Assembly (NCBI GenBank): GCA_015680685.1
Contig: MNCI01002331.1
Span: forward strand, 655,623 to 690,445
From: Gnetum montanum
Lineage: Eukaryota; Streptophyta; Gnetopsida; Gnetales; Gnetaceae
Length of the DNA: 34,823 nucleotides
Direction of reading: 5' to 3'
Position 1 is the stretch's first letter; each line of letters opens with the position of its first letter. The notes beneath the pieces were generated by a model. It saw only the letters and a program-made list of their open reading frames with translations, did no database searches and was not told the origin of the DNA. Positions 10,776 to 21,546 of the stretch are shown piece after piece. The position numbers and the translations under genes are program-made.

Positions 10776-11356
10776 TTAAATTGCACCATGCTCTTTACAA
10801 TCTTGAGATATATTTTCTTTGCTTTGATATGCCACAATCTTAAAATATATTTTCTTTGCCTTGGTGAGTGCACCATACTCTTTACAATCTACTTTGTAAC
10901 ACCTTTGGGTCAACTCTTTTTTGCTTTCAGCATCAATTTTTGTAGATACCTCTACCATCTTTGGTCATGCGTTAGGGAGTCCTAAGGCCACTATAATAGC
11001 CTCCACTAAGTGAAAGATGCTAATGTCTTTAATCTTCACTATGACATCCCCTTGGTGATTATTTCCAAAGAGGTAAGTTTTGCTAAGGCACTAATCTCCA
11101 ATGGTGAAAATGGTAGGTCAAAGTGGTGATGATTGTAACTACTTTTGGACCTCTTAGGGAACAAAATCTAGGAAAGGTCTAACATTTGGTTCTTCAAGGA
11201 TCAAACTCTAGATATCCTTTATGCAAATCTTCTCCAAGCAAGCCTTAGTCAATGTGACTTCTAGGCTTGACCTAGACATAGGCACTTCATCCTACAAAGA
11301 TTATATGGTTTCTATTATTGAAATATGTTGAATAGATTTCACCTTTGGTTCTTCTT
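10776..11356 (-). pseudogene. Accessory ORF relic of element B (plant transposon protein-like)
   Basis: On the minus strand a broken frame aligns with the accessory ORF of element A without large gaps. KTYLFGNNHQGDVIVKI here parallels ETYQFWHNR plus QGTTVNI there. EAIIVALGLPNA and PKMVEVSTKID parallel KAILEVLKLPNIGPKVSQLSTRSD, and YGALTKAKKIYFKI parallels FGELTMEERVYLKI. Several stops interrupt it, including one in LPNA*PK. The coiled-coil half present in A is missing. The 5' part is cut by the solo LTR at 11357; weak continuation may exist at 12169-12300. The domain resembles the family annotated 'putative plant transposon protein', of unknown biochemical role. Confidence 0.7.
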
Positions 11357-12163
11357 TGATGAATCATGGATTGGCTATGTTAATTGGGCCCCATCGACTA
11401 GGTCCTATCGACACATGATTTGATGCATTGATGTGGCCCCATTGATGTGTTTGTTTTTGCTCACTTGTTGTGTTTATGGCATGTTCTATCATAATTTTAG
11501 CAGAGCTCTTATAGTTTCTTTTCTTTGAAGTTAAAATATTTCCTAAGTACCCACAGTAGGAGTCATTGAGTGTATGGATATTTATTTGAGCACTATTGTA
11601 CCTAAGCACGGTAGTGTGTGTGGCAATAAAGACAAGCTTTCTAATGAACCTTACAACACATTGGCTAGATTAAATATTTCCTTTCTACATATAATTTTTT
11701 TAGTAATTTTATTTAATACTTTAAGTAATTAAATAATTAATTAGGCTAAACTATGCTAAACCAAGCTAGATTAAATATTGATTAATTAAGTACATAAGTA
11801 TGATCATTTTGAGCATGCACATCACACTTCGTAATCCCAGTAATGCTTAACATTTGGTAACCCAACAACGTTATACATGTTTAAGATGTGTATGGAAAGT
11901 GGGATTGGATGCTTATGTTAGGATTAGTTAGTTAGATTAAATTAGCAATTAATTTACTTCATTCCCTTTATCCTTTGTCTTAAGCACCTAACACATAAAA
12001 CATAACCATACCTTTGCATATCACAAGTGTAATTAGGAAGACAACAAATGACTGTTAGGGTAAAGTTCACTTCCTAGAGACTAGTGTACTAGAATTCAAC
12101 TGGATTGCACGTAAATGCTTAGTGATTCATATGGTTGACTGTAGGGGTATTCATTACTCATCA
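11357..12163 (+). repeat. Solo LTR, element A family, with TSD
   Basis: This 807-bp segment starts TGATGAATCATGG and ends GTAGGGGTATTCATTACTCATCA, matching the ends of the A-type LTRs. Internally CCCACAGTAGGAGTC (about 11549), GGCAATAAAGAC (polyadenylation signal 11625-11630), AATCCCAGTAATGCTTA and GGAAGACAAC all have counterparts in the LTR at 33842. Flanks are TTCTT (11352-11356) and TTCTC (12164-12168), a target-site duplication with one transition. No primer site follows, so it is a solo LTR from LTR-LTR recombination. Its U3 lacks the GATATC palindromes and instead has ATCGAC/CCCATTGATG-type short repeats. It interrupts the accessory ORF of element B. Confidence 0.82.
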
Positions 12164-12925
12164 TTCTCTAAGAGGGCCAATTGCATGCATGGAGTTAGGC
12201 TCTTGTGATTACTACTTCTATCCTTTCCCTCACCCTCTTCTTGTGTATTTTTCCCTACTCTGAGAGTGTCCTTTCACTTGTTGACCTTTTTTAAACATCA
12301 TCTATAGTCACGTGGAAAATCATTCATTATCCTTTGGTCAATATTAACCTCAATTGACTTTGAATTTTATCTTAAGTTCAAAACATTTGATACTAATGCT
12401 CCTAAGTGATCACAAAATATTGTTCCAAAGGTTCTAAGGTGACTAATCATAATTAAATTATTATTATATTATTCATTTTCTAAGGCTAACTACCTTTGAT
12501 TGGTTGAAATGTGGGGTCTTGAAAGTATTGGAAATTGTAAATTCCTTGTCCCCATGTCTTAGAGCTCAACTCTAGGAACTCACAAGTTCTTGAACTATTA
12601 AAATCAACTTCATGGTTCACAAACTATTGCTCATGGAAGCTCTAGGCTCTCAAAATGGCAAAAATTCCCTTCTTTATTTGAGTGAAAATAACAATATTTT
12701 TCTAACATCCAACACCTACTTATAAAACTGAAATATTTTTTTATTATGTCCTTAGACTTGCAAGATATATGAAACAAAGGGCATGTACATAACATGCATA
12801 GTAAACACTTCATCTATAAAGTTATCGAGTTTCCTTGGTACTACATCAATTAGGTCTTTAAGATTTTAATTGTAATTTGCCATTTGTGGCCACAATGCTA
12901 TAAAATAGGACATTGCATAAATATA
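12164..12925. other. Interior of old element B, no readable gene
   Basis: From context this is minus-strand interior sequence of element B between its accessory ORF and the insertion point of element A. Minus-strand reading near 12169-12300 is lysine/glutamine/arginine-rich and could be the ORF N-terminus, but the match is weak. Nothing else is recognised. Confidence 0.35.
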
Positions 12926-13753
12926 TGATGAGTCATCATTTGGGGCAACCGTGATATCGCATGCCTAGATGCGATATCATGTCCTTTACTCCGATATCGC
13001 GTACGCGATATTGCAACCCGTTGCCAGTCCTACAAATAAGAGGTGCCTCTCCTTTGTTTCACAACATAGATTTAGACTATAGCTAAACTCTAGTAGTTTT
13101 ATCCCTCTAGAGATAGATTATTTTCTAGTGTATGCCCGCAGTGTGGTGAATGTAATTGTACGTCATCCTTTATTTGAGTGTGACGTACTTGGACACGTAC
13201 ATGATCAGCAATAAAGATCGTGATTGCTTCATCATTGTAGCATTCACTTTGTTTATTTATTTAATTGTTATTTACTACTTTCCTAATTAGTCTCTCTCAT
13301 CCTTATCTCATGTTAAACATGGAATGAGTACGACTTGATTATAAGCATTTCAGTGTGACTACTTGGTAACCCAGTAGCATACCTAGGATCTGCACTTGGT
13401 AATCCTAGTGGTAGTTGTGCATGAAGTCCAAGATGTGTACGGATTATCAAGGAATGGATGCTCATCGTACTTAGGCTAGATTAGATTCTCTTGCCCTTTC
13501 TCCCTTAGCTTAGATAATACTACCTTCCATTGCCTTCAGTAGTAGCATTAGATTAGAAACCCATCATACACCTCACTCTTGACTAAACCATACGTGACAA
13601 AGCTAATACTAGCCTAGGTGGGAAGACAACGAACTATGACCTAAGGCTAACTATCTAGATGCCACAACTAGTCCGTCTATAGAGTTTGACTGGATCGTGC
13701 ATGCAACGCTCGTATTCATATGGTTGACTGTAGAGGTACCTCGCCACTCATCA
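12926..13753 (+). repeat. 5' LTR of element A
   Basis: 828 bp, TGATGAGTCATCATTTGGGG to CCACTCATCA. U3 is very short. GATATC palindromes lie at 12953, 12973 and 12993, with GATATT at 13007, then a TATA position mutated to TACAAATA (13031-13038). AATAAA lies at 13210-13215. Two copies of CTTGGTAAYCCYAGT occur about 32 bp apart near 13362 and 13394. Compared with the 3' LTR it carries an extra palindrome module. Confidence 0.92.
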
Positions 13754-13754
13754 T

Positions 13755-13772
13755 TAGCGTCGTTGTCGGGGA
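13755..13772 (+). promoter_or_regulatory. Primer-binding site, tRNA-Asp (mutated)
   Basis: TAGCGTCGTTGTCGGGGA starts one base after the LTR. It matches TGGCGCCGTTGCCGGGGA, the complement of the 3' end of plant tRNA-Asp, except for three transitions. The intact version occurs at 34750 in the related element. Confidence 0.9.
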
Positions 13773-13894
13773 CGATGCTAGTTATCTAGATTAGCTATAT
13801 CATACAAGGTTGCTGTAAAGGACTTAATTATATATCTTTTAGAAAGAAATAATTATAAAAAATCACATATAAATTCACACAAAACTTCATAACC

Positions 13895-15890
13895 ATGCCT
13901 CTCCTACAAGAGTACAATAATGCCACACTTAGTGAGGAAGTTCATTAGAGAACCAACGAACTATATAACGATGAAGATTGGAGTACACAACCTGAAGTGG
14001 GGGTTTCTTATAAACATGAATGAAAGCAACGTCATCCCAACATACGAAATCATAACTTACCCAATGATGATGAACCCCTACTGGCCACTACAAGTCTAAT
14101 GCAAATACAAGAGGCTATTCGAATCTCACATAGGCATCATAAAGAGAGCCTTCTACCTAGGCTCGATTTAAACAATTTTCCTCAATTTTCAGGAGGCTAT
14201 GACCTAGATCCACATCAACATTTACAAGCCTTCTGTGATGCCTACACATGGAATAACATTTATAATGGGTGGAAAAAACTTAAATTCTTCCCCATGACAC
14301 ATTGATCAAGCAAAAGTATGGTATATATCATTAAGACCAAATTCAATACAACGTTGGTCAACAATGGTAGAAGTCTCTAATGAAAAATATCAAACCTATG
14401 AAAGAGTGTTAGCCTTGAGGAAACGAATCCAAGAGTGGAAAAAAGCACAACATGAACCCTTGGACATGACCTTAGAAAGATATTATGCATTGTTAAACAA
14501 CTGTCCAGGCCATGAGTTTTCTGAGGAAAGGCCAATGTACCATATCATTGATGGGCTACGTAATGAAACAAGAGAGACCTTAGAAATGTATGCCCAAGGT
14601 CAACTATACAAACTAAAAATCCATCAAGTTCAAGAGCTTATTAAGTAGGTAGCAAAAGAAGAAGGATAATTGGCTAGATGGGAGAGTGTTGAAAAACATC
14701 AACAGGATCAAAATCTCAACTTAACAAAGATCCATGATCATGAAAAGGAGAAACCAACCAATCTCAAGGTGGAAACATCATCTTTGCCAACACAACAAAC
14801 ATTAGAAGAAGTCGAGGCAAAGATAAATAAGATGTTGGAATGGACATATCAAAAGTATGGAAAATTTATCAATGTTGTTGGAGATAAAGTTTTGACAACC
14901 CAAGAAGCAGGAAAAAACATTAGACAATTGGAAAGAAGGGATAAGGAAAATAAGAGCTCAACTACTGATTATACATATGAATGCAACATATACTTGTACG
15001 ATCACCCCAAGGGCCAATGCCCAATACTGTTACATTTACATGAGCATTGAGAAATACGTTACATCCAGAGTTCGTACAGAGATATTGTGTTTGATCACAG
15101 TGGCAACAATCCTAGTCGTGGGGGAGACCACCACTCGATTGGAGACATCCTTCATATCATCCAAATCCAAATGCTTATCTTGTTCAACATCCTATTTTTC
15201 CAACTAGGCCAACACACTTTATCTCACCACAAGACCATTCTCCTCAATACTATCAACCCATACCTTCAACAAAACCACCACCTTGTGCACCTTATACTCC
15301 TCCTAGCTTTCAACATTCTCATCCTTTCCCTCTTTCCACAGTGCCACCAACTGTTCCTAAGGTACTTGCACCACAACAACAACCAACGAACATGACTTGT
15401 GATAATACTACCAACAGCAATGAGAGGCCTCCTCAACATCAAAAGCACCCCTTCTTTAAACATGGTCATAAGAAGGGACAACACAATTCCAAGGCCACTG
15501 CATCTTCCAACCCAACACAAGCCCCACACTGTGGTGCACCCTCATCTTCAAATCCAATGCCTCATGTAACTTCATTAGGGTCACCAACTCATGCTCCAAC
15601 AACAATATAGCCCAATGAACACAGAAATGAAGAGCAACATCCCAATCCTTGCATACCATCTAACAGTCACAAACATCATAGTGGGACAACTCATTATCCG
15701 GGAACTACATTGTATAAATTGCCTCACTATGCTCATCAGAATCAAGTGTGTGAAACCCGATGGGGTAAGTACGGCCAAGTTCCAATATTTCCAACATGTA
15801 AGGATCCTCGTCATTATTTATTAATCCTTGCTATACTCAACTATTTAGCTATGAGGGATATCCCCCATTCTAATAGCAAGCAAGATTAAT
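13895..15890 (+). pseudogene. Gag of element A, frameshifted
   Basis: From ATG 13895 the frame carries LPRLDLNNFPQFSGGYDLDP and FFPMT. It shifts near 14295 into IDQAKVWYISLRPNSIQRW, LRKRIQEWKK, LERYYALLNNCPGHEFSEE and IIDGLRNETRETL. That is the Retrotrans_gag pattern of Athila/Tat-type elements, including the conserved CPGH-like motif. A degraded zinc knuckle follows (CNIYLYDHPKGQCP, second Cys lost; about 14982-15023). After a further shift near 15080-15110 comes a long Pro/Gln/His-rich tail to about 15890. In-frame stops occur at 13946-13948 and around 14646-14669, and elsewhere. Protease would normally follow, but the sequence becomes non-coding. Confidence 0.82.
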
Positions 15891-17229
15891 AAATACTTTT
15901 CATTTTCATTTTCTTTAATTTTACAACTTTTTGTTTTCCAGTTTTTAATTTTTCAATTTCTTGTTTTATCTTTTTATCTTTTTGTCTTTTTATAAGTAAT
16001 CTCGTCTATGAATAAAACACTCATGTGGATCATTGGTTGAGGTGTGTTTTATGTTATCGTGTCTCGAGTGATCAATTATTTGGAATAGTGAACCCATTAC
16101 ACCCACTCATCTACTCTACAAATAAGAGGTTCTATTCAAGGGTACAGTGATATTCTTTTCATTCTTAAAACTTAAAATTAACTTTGTGTTCATTGTACCC
16201 AGAATGAAGAAGGATGGGCCAAGATGGAATGATTAGGATGTGACATCAAGGGGACTTGCAGATTCTCTTTGGTGATGTCTATGGGAGTTATTATGCAACG
16301 TGGTTGTACTAAGATCCTTGTAGATCTAATGAAAAATGGGAGTAAGAGTAATAAAAAAGGGCACTCAAAAATCAAATGTTGTTCTAGGGGTCCCACTAGA
16401 AAGACATGCACCCATGCCTAAAGGTTGGCAGCTTCTCTGGATTCAGTATTAAAAGAAAAAAAAAGAAAGAGAAAAGAAAAAGAAAAACAAAGTGCCATAA
16501 AACAAAAGTCACTCCTCCCTTGAATAAAATGCCAAGTGATCGTACGCCTTGTTGTTATGGTACTCTCATAGTTGTTCATCATGGGATGAAACAATGTGAT
16601 GTCACTGGTCAAAGAAATGGACTTGGTCCTGATCTTGGAACAATGGGGTAATGACACCTTAATCATGCTTTACATGCAGGACTCACTATGCCCTAGGTCA
16701 ATTACCTCATGTTCCAATCTCTATGATCCCTTTTTATAGTTCGTCTCATCTCACTATTCGTGTACTTGTAGCTCATGTCTCGTATAGCATAGAATTTTCA
16801 TCTTATTCTGGTGATAATTACATGTGTGTTTTTTGTGGAGTTAGTGTGGATTGCATTTAACCCTTCTAGTACCCACGAACACTTTAAGTGTGGTTACACA
16901 AGGGCATTATAGGTTGAAACCTACCCTTGGGAGGATCCACTTGTGTAATCTTTTGTAATCTTCACTTATGACATAGCTCACACACTCCATTTCTTACCCT
17001 CAACATAATTTTCAGGTGATTTTCTTTCCCTACTATTATCCCTCTTAATTTCAACATTCCGATGTACCATCACATACCCTTTTTCTTACCACCCAAGGTT
17101 TTATTGATAAAATCCACACCGTCATCATTAATTGTGCCTCTGGACGTAATGAAATTGCCCTAGAACCCTTGATAATAGCCAATGTTCTTAATTTACAACG
17201 TTCATTTTGAAATAATCCTTTAAAAATTT
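15891..17229. other. Element A interior where pol would be expected; no pol motifs
   Basis: T-rich (15895-15990) and A-rich (16445-16495) tracts, and no RT, RNase H, integrase or protease motif in any frame. The ends of a sub-region (16394-16425 and 16889-16953) have inverted, colinear counterparts at 22852-22880 / 22688-22715 and 22186-22245, so this is a conserved part of the family rather than random filler. Its function is unknown. Confidence 0.55.
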
Positions 17230-17262
17230 GGTATTTTCATGGTGTCTCATATCACTAGGGAC

Positions 17263-17345
17263 GTGATATTGCATACGCGATGTATGATACGCAATATCGT
17301 GTTGCCGCAACCTATAAATAGGTGACCCCCCCACAACACTTAGCA
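17263..17345 (+). promoter_or_regulatory. Internal LTR-like promoter block
   Basis: GATATTGC (17265-17272) and its reverse complement GCAATATC (17291-17298) form an inverted repeat enclosing CpG-containing DNA. TATAAATA follows at 17313-17320, then a stretch with CACAACACTTAG that resembles the LTR sequence just after its TATA box. Order and spacing copy the palindrome-TATA arrangement of the A-type LTRs. It lies about 480 bp before the accessory ORF ATG at 17799. It could be a second promoter or the remnant of an embedded LTR. Confidence 0.55.
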
Positions 17346-17798
17346 TCATTTTTTCATTCACATGGGGGATTTTTTCAAATTTTTCTCTATGACTTGCAAT
17401 TAAGTGAGCCTTGCTTTTTTCACTATATTTTGCTTGCTGGTACTTTGATTATAATTTCTTTTGAACTTGCTTGAACCCGAAGTGTTCAGCCTAGTCGTGG
17501 GGGAGGGACACTTGCCAAAAAGTGCCTAACTTTTTCTAAAATTTAGCATCACCAAAAGGACATCATTTAGGGTAATTAACTATAACACTTAGAATATTTA
17601 TGCCCAAAAATCATTTAATACTTAGGTATACCAGGAAATTAAAATTAAAAAAACCACCTAAGTAAAAGGGGACCCATTATTACAAAATTTAGGACAAGAT
17701 CACTGGAAATAAAATAAGATCATTAATTAAGGCAAGCAGTAAGGTATAGCCTAACTTTAAAACAACCTTACCAGTGCTTGGCCCCGTGTGATTGCAAA

Positions 17799-20585
17799 TG
17801 GCCCCGAAACATGGACAACAGGAAGGTCCTACCTAAGGTGAAGGTAAACGATCTTGGAGAGGTGGAAGACAAAGACCTGCTAGACAACATGTAGAATAGG
17901 AGGAGCAATCATTCAACATTCATCAAGAAGAACCTCCTATCAGATGTTCTAGGCAGGTAGAGGGAGGAGTTGCTACAACGCCTGAATAGGGACAATGGCT
18001 CATGTTGCCCCAAGATTTTGTTCAGGCCATCCATGAGAAGTCCACATTTGCTTAGTGATTATGGAATTTAACTTTGAATCATTTGAAGAGTTCGCTCCTA
18101 AGGCCATTAGGGATAACCTCAAAGGGTCTCCCTTATGGCCTACCCTCTCTGAAAGTGGTGCTTGGTACCTAGGGGAGACGTACCAATTTTGGCACAATAG
18201 GTAGCAAGGCACCACTGTCAACATTTGTGGTGTGACAGTTGATTTTTCTGTGAAGGCCATTTTGGAGGTGTTAAAGCTTCCAAATATAGGACCCAAAGTT
18301 TCTCAGTTATCCACCCGTTCAGACCCTAATGTGCGACAGTATTGGTTGAAGAAGGCTTATGGCAGAGATAAAACATTTGGTGAGTTGACGATGGAAGAGA
18401 GGGTTTACTTAAAAATTGGAACATATCACCTCTTCCCCACAAAGGGCCTAAAATGAATATCAACGTACGTGGCTAGAGGATGTGCAGTGTTGATGAAAAA
18501 GGTTAACACCAACCCGCGCCATCTATATTTGACGAAGATCCTAAGGCAATTTGAAGAATGAAAGACAGGGAAGATGGTGCTACCTTTCCCTTATCTTATC
18601 AAAAAGCTTTGTCAACATGCTGGTATTGGGGGATACACCAATGATGTCCTCCAAAAATCCTAAACTACTTCATATGCTGAATTGCTAAAGGTGCCAGCTC
18701 CAAGGAAAAAAACTGATGAAGAGCTGGGAATAGAGTAAGAAGAAGAACAGATGGCTAGACCAACTGCAACTCGACTTGTAGGACCTAGTCAACCTCCAGC
18801 CATAGGTCCCAGCCAACAATAGAAAGTAGGACCTAGCACATGCCAAGATCAACTGCCACTGCTACAAGATTACAGACTATCGATGAGCCATCTAAGGGCC
18901 ATTGCTGAGATGGTAAGTTGGGGAAGTCATGATGATGCAAATGTCTTCTGTGTCATCAATGATGTCATTTAGCCTATGGTTTTTTTGGATTGCACAAGGG
19001 GGGAAGTATTCATTCACATAGAAGGAGGGAAAAGTAGATGGACACAATAGATCTCAAGAAATGTGGCATCTTTCTAGGTGTAGTTAGAAACTGGTGAAGG
19101 GGAAACCATGGTGGTCATGAAATACCATAATGCCGCAAAGGCTGTAGAAGTGGTCGCAGACCACATTAAAGAATTCTTCAATGTACCTATTGTGCTACCA
19201 ATAGATCTCTTAGGAGCACGGGATGCTCAAACTTTGGCCGGAATATCAATGACTCCTATGGAACATGAGAATGTGCTTGATCGATTACTTCAAACAGGGC
19301 AAGTAATGACATCTCTGTTTGACATCCCTCAGGATGTTATGGCAATTCAGTTAGACCTCATATCCACAAAGGGGAAGTTGTTCCTTGCAGAAGTGAGGGT
19401 CGAGCATGTTGAAGCTGAAGTTCAAAAATTGCAAGAATGGCTCGTGGCCCTACAAGCAGCATAGCAGGATCCTTTGTAATTTTTTCCTGTAGACCAACTC
19501 AAAAATTTTAGAACGGACCACCTAACTAAATTAATAGTTGAGAATAAAAGGTTGGCTGATGAAAAAGAGAAGGCTATTTGGGATGCCTCCACAACACAAG
19601 CGCAAACTCATTCACATTTAAGGCACTCAAAGCCTTACAGGAAAAAAACAAGCAACTGGTTGCACACAACCTTTGGTTGACCACCGTAGAAAAGCAAAAG
19701 AATGTTCTCAATGAAAAATTTCATCAATTATGAGAAAAATTCATCTAGGTCAACTGAGATGTAAGCCATTTAGCCAGAGAAAATCGAAGCCTCTTGAGGG
19801 AGGAGGTACGCGCCATTAATCAAAAGTCTGTGATTGAGATAAGCGCATGGTAGAATGAGGCAAAACAACATGAAAAGCTGAAGGAGCACTTCCGCGATTA
19901 GGTGGGGATGTATAAACAGATCCTTGAAAAGGAGATCCATATGGCCAAGGCCCAAATCAACACTATCAATGCTCAACACACTGACTGGCAGGCCATATTG
20001 GACACATATGCCTTCGCCCACCAAGAGGAAGATAAGAACCAGGACCTGTAGATTTAGGACTTGACAAAGTACATGGATTTGGCAAATCTAAGATATGCCA
20101 ACCTTGCCATGTTAACAGTAGGGTGCCTGAGGTCAGAGCTCGAGTAGAAGATAGCAACCATCCACATCAACTATGAAGTAGAATTTGCAGAGCGCAAGAA
20201 GCTGGTGGAGAAACTAGATGTTGCAAATTCTGAACTTGAGGTGGTAAAAGCCAACTACCAGGGATAGAAAGATGTTGCAACAGACTTGTCTCGATGGCTA
20301 ACAGAATTTCACGAGTACAAGGATAAAGCTAGAGCCTATGAGGAGGAACGACATTTGTTCACAGCTTGGTATGTCAAGGCCAACCAGATGTTTTCACAAC
20401 TACCCTGTCCGTGGGAAGTGCCAACTCTGTCAAATGTTGGAACATTAGCATGGATGGTACAAGATCCTCAAACCGAAGAGGAGAAGCTCCAGGCCATACT
20501 TCAACACCATCAAGCCTCAAAGCTTGGAGCACAAGACAAAGGGAAGGCACCAATGGAGGAGCCACCACCACCAAGAACTACATGA
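17799..20585 (+). pseudogene. Accessory ORF of element A, plant transposon protein-like with coiled coil
   Basis: About 928 codons from ATG 17799 (MAPKHGQQ) to TGA 20583. The N-terminal 90 codons are Arg/Gln-rich. A frameshift near 18055 leads into the recognisable domain (18085-18455): SPLWPTLSESGAWYLGETYQ, VNICGVTVDFSVKAILEVLK, LPNIGPK, LTMEERVYLKIGTYHLFP. This resembles the 'putative plant transposon protein' domain of Ty3/Gypsy-associated ORFs. A middle part has HIKEFFNVPIVLPIDLLG. From about 19330 to 20400 the sequence is heptad-rich and charged (EVRVEHVEAEVQKLQEW, VENKRLADEKEKA, RKKLVEKLDVANSELEVVK), probably a long coiled coil; a one-base shift occurs near 19610. The end is GKAPMEEPPPPRTT. 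Many in-frame stops (roughly twenty). Biochemical role unknown. Confidence 0.75.
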
Positions 20586-20735
20586 GTTCCAAATTTTTGT
20601 AGTTGTAGCATATTCTGTGTGTTGTGTCTTTATTTTTTTTTCTTCCCACACTATGACATCATCCCATTTTTTCCATATAATAATCCCGTACCTATCCACT
20701 GTGTAATCACTGTAACTTGAGGATGCGTATTTATT

Positions 20736-20749
20736 TAGTTGTGGGGGTA
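20736..20749 (+). promoter_or_regulatory. Polypurine tract of element A
   Basis: TAGTTGTGGGGGTA directly precedes the TGATGAG start of the 3' LTR. This is the usual site and composition of the plus-strand primer of plant LTR retrotransposons. Confidence 0.85.
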
Positions 20750-21546
20750 TGATGAGTCGTCATTTGGGGCAACCGCGATATCGCGTACACGATATCACGA
20801 CCCATCACCAGTCCTATAAATAAGAGGCGTCTCTCCCTTGTTTCACAACATAGAATTAGACTGTAGCTAAACTCTAGCAGTTTTATCCCTCCAGAGATAG
20901 ATTATTTTCCAGTGTATGCCCACAGTGTGGGTGAATGTAATTGTACGACATCCTTTATTCGAGTGTGACGTACTTGGACATGTACATGACCGGCAATAAA
21001 GATTGAGATTGCTTCATCATTGCAACATTCACTTTGTTTATTTATTTATTTTTTATTTACTAATTTCTTAATTAGTCTCTCTCACCCTTATCTCATGTTA
21101 AATGCAAAATGAGTATGACTTGATTACGAGCATTTAAGTGTGACTACTTGGTAACCTAGTAGCATACCTAGGATCTGTGCTTGGTAATCCTAGTGGTAGT
21201 CATGCACGAAGTCCAAGATGTATATGGATAATCAAGGAATGGATGCTCATCGCACTTAGGCTAGATTAGATTCTCTTACCCTTTCTCCCTTAGCTTAGAT
21301 AATACTACCTTCCATTGCCTTCAGTAGTAGCATTAGATTAAAAACCCATCATACACCTCACTCTGGACTAAACCATATGTGACAAAGCTAATACTAGTCC
21401 AGGTGGGAAGATAGCAAACTAAAACCTAAGGCTAACTATCTAGATGCCACAACTAGTCCATCTACGAAGTTTGATCGGATCATGCATGTAACGCTCGTAT
21501 TTGTATGCTTGAGTGTAGGGGTGCCTCACCACTCATCAATATGTGA
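20750..21546 (+). repeat. 3' LTR of element A
   Basis: 797 bp, TGATGAGTCGTCATTTGGGG to CCACTCATCA. It has a single palindrome pair (GATATC at 20777 and 20791), an intact TATAAATA at 20815-20822, and AATAAA at 20995-21000. The rest aligns with the 5' LTR, differing mainly by transitions. Confidence 0.92.

Larger units (their letters stand above)
12926..21546 (+). mobile_element. Element A: 8.6-kb Ty3/Gypsy-type retrotransposon without pol
   Basis: Direct LTRs, a tRNA-Asp primer site, gag, an accessory ORF and a polypurine tract are present in canonical order. The target-site duplication is ATATA (12921-12925) against ATATG (21547-21551). No PR, RT, RNase H or integrase motif was found between gag and the accessory ORF. 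The tRNA-Asp site, the gag type and a large ORF upstream of the 3' LTR point to the Athila/Tat branch. The lack of pol makes it non-autonomous, dependent on a relative. LTRs differ mostly by transitions, and stops in the ORFs are commonly explicable as C-to-T or G-to-A changes, as expected from methylated, silenced DNA. Confidence 0.9.

Noticed and set aside
15266-15814. Minus-strand frames across the gag tail
   Set aside because: They are shadows of the Pro/Gln/His-rich gag C-terminal frame on the plus strand.
20366-20706. Overlapping plus and minus frames near the end of the accessory ORF
   Set aside because: They lie over the charged C-terminal part and 3' untranslated part of the accessory ORF and have no independent support.
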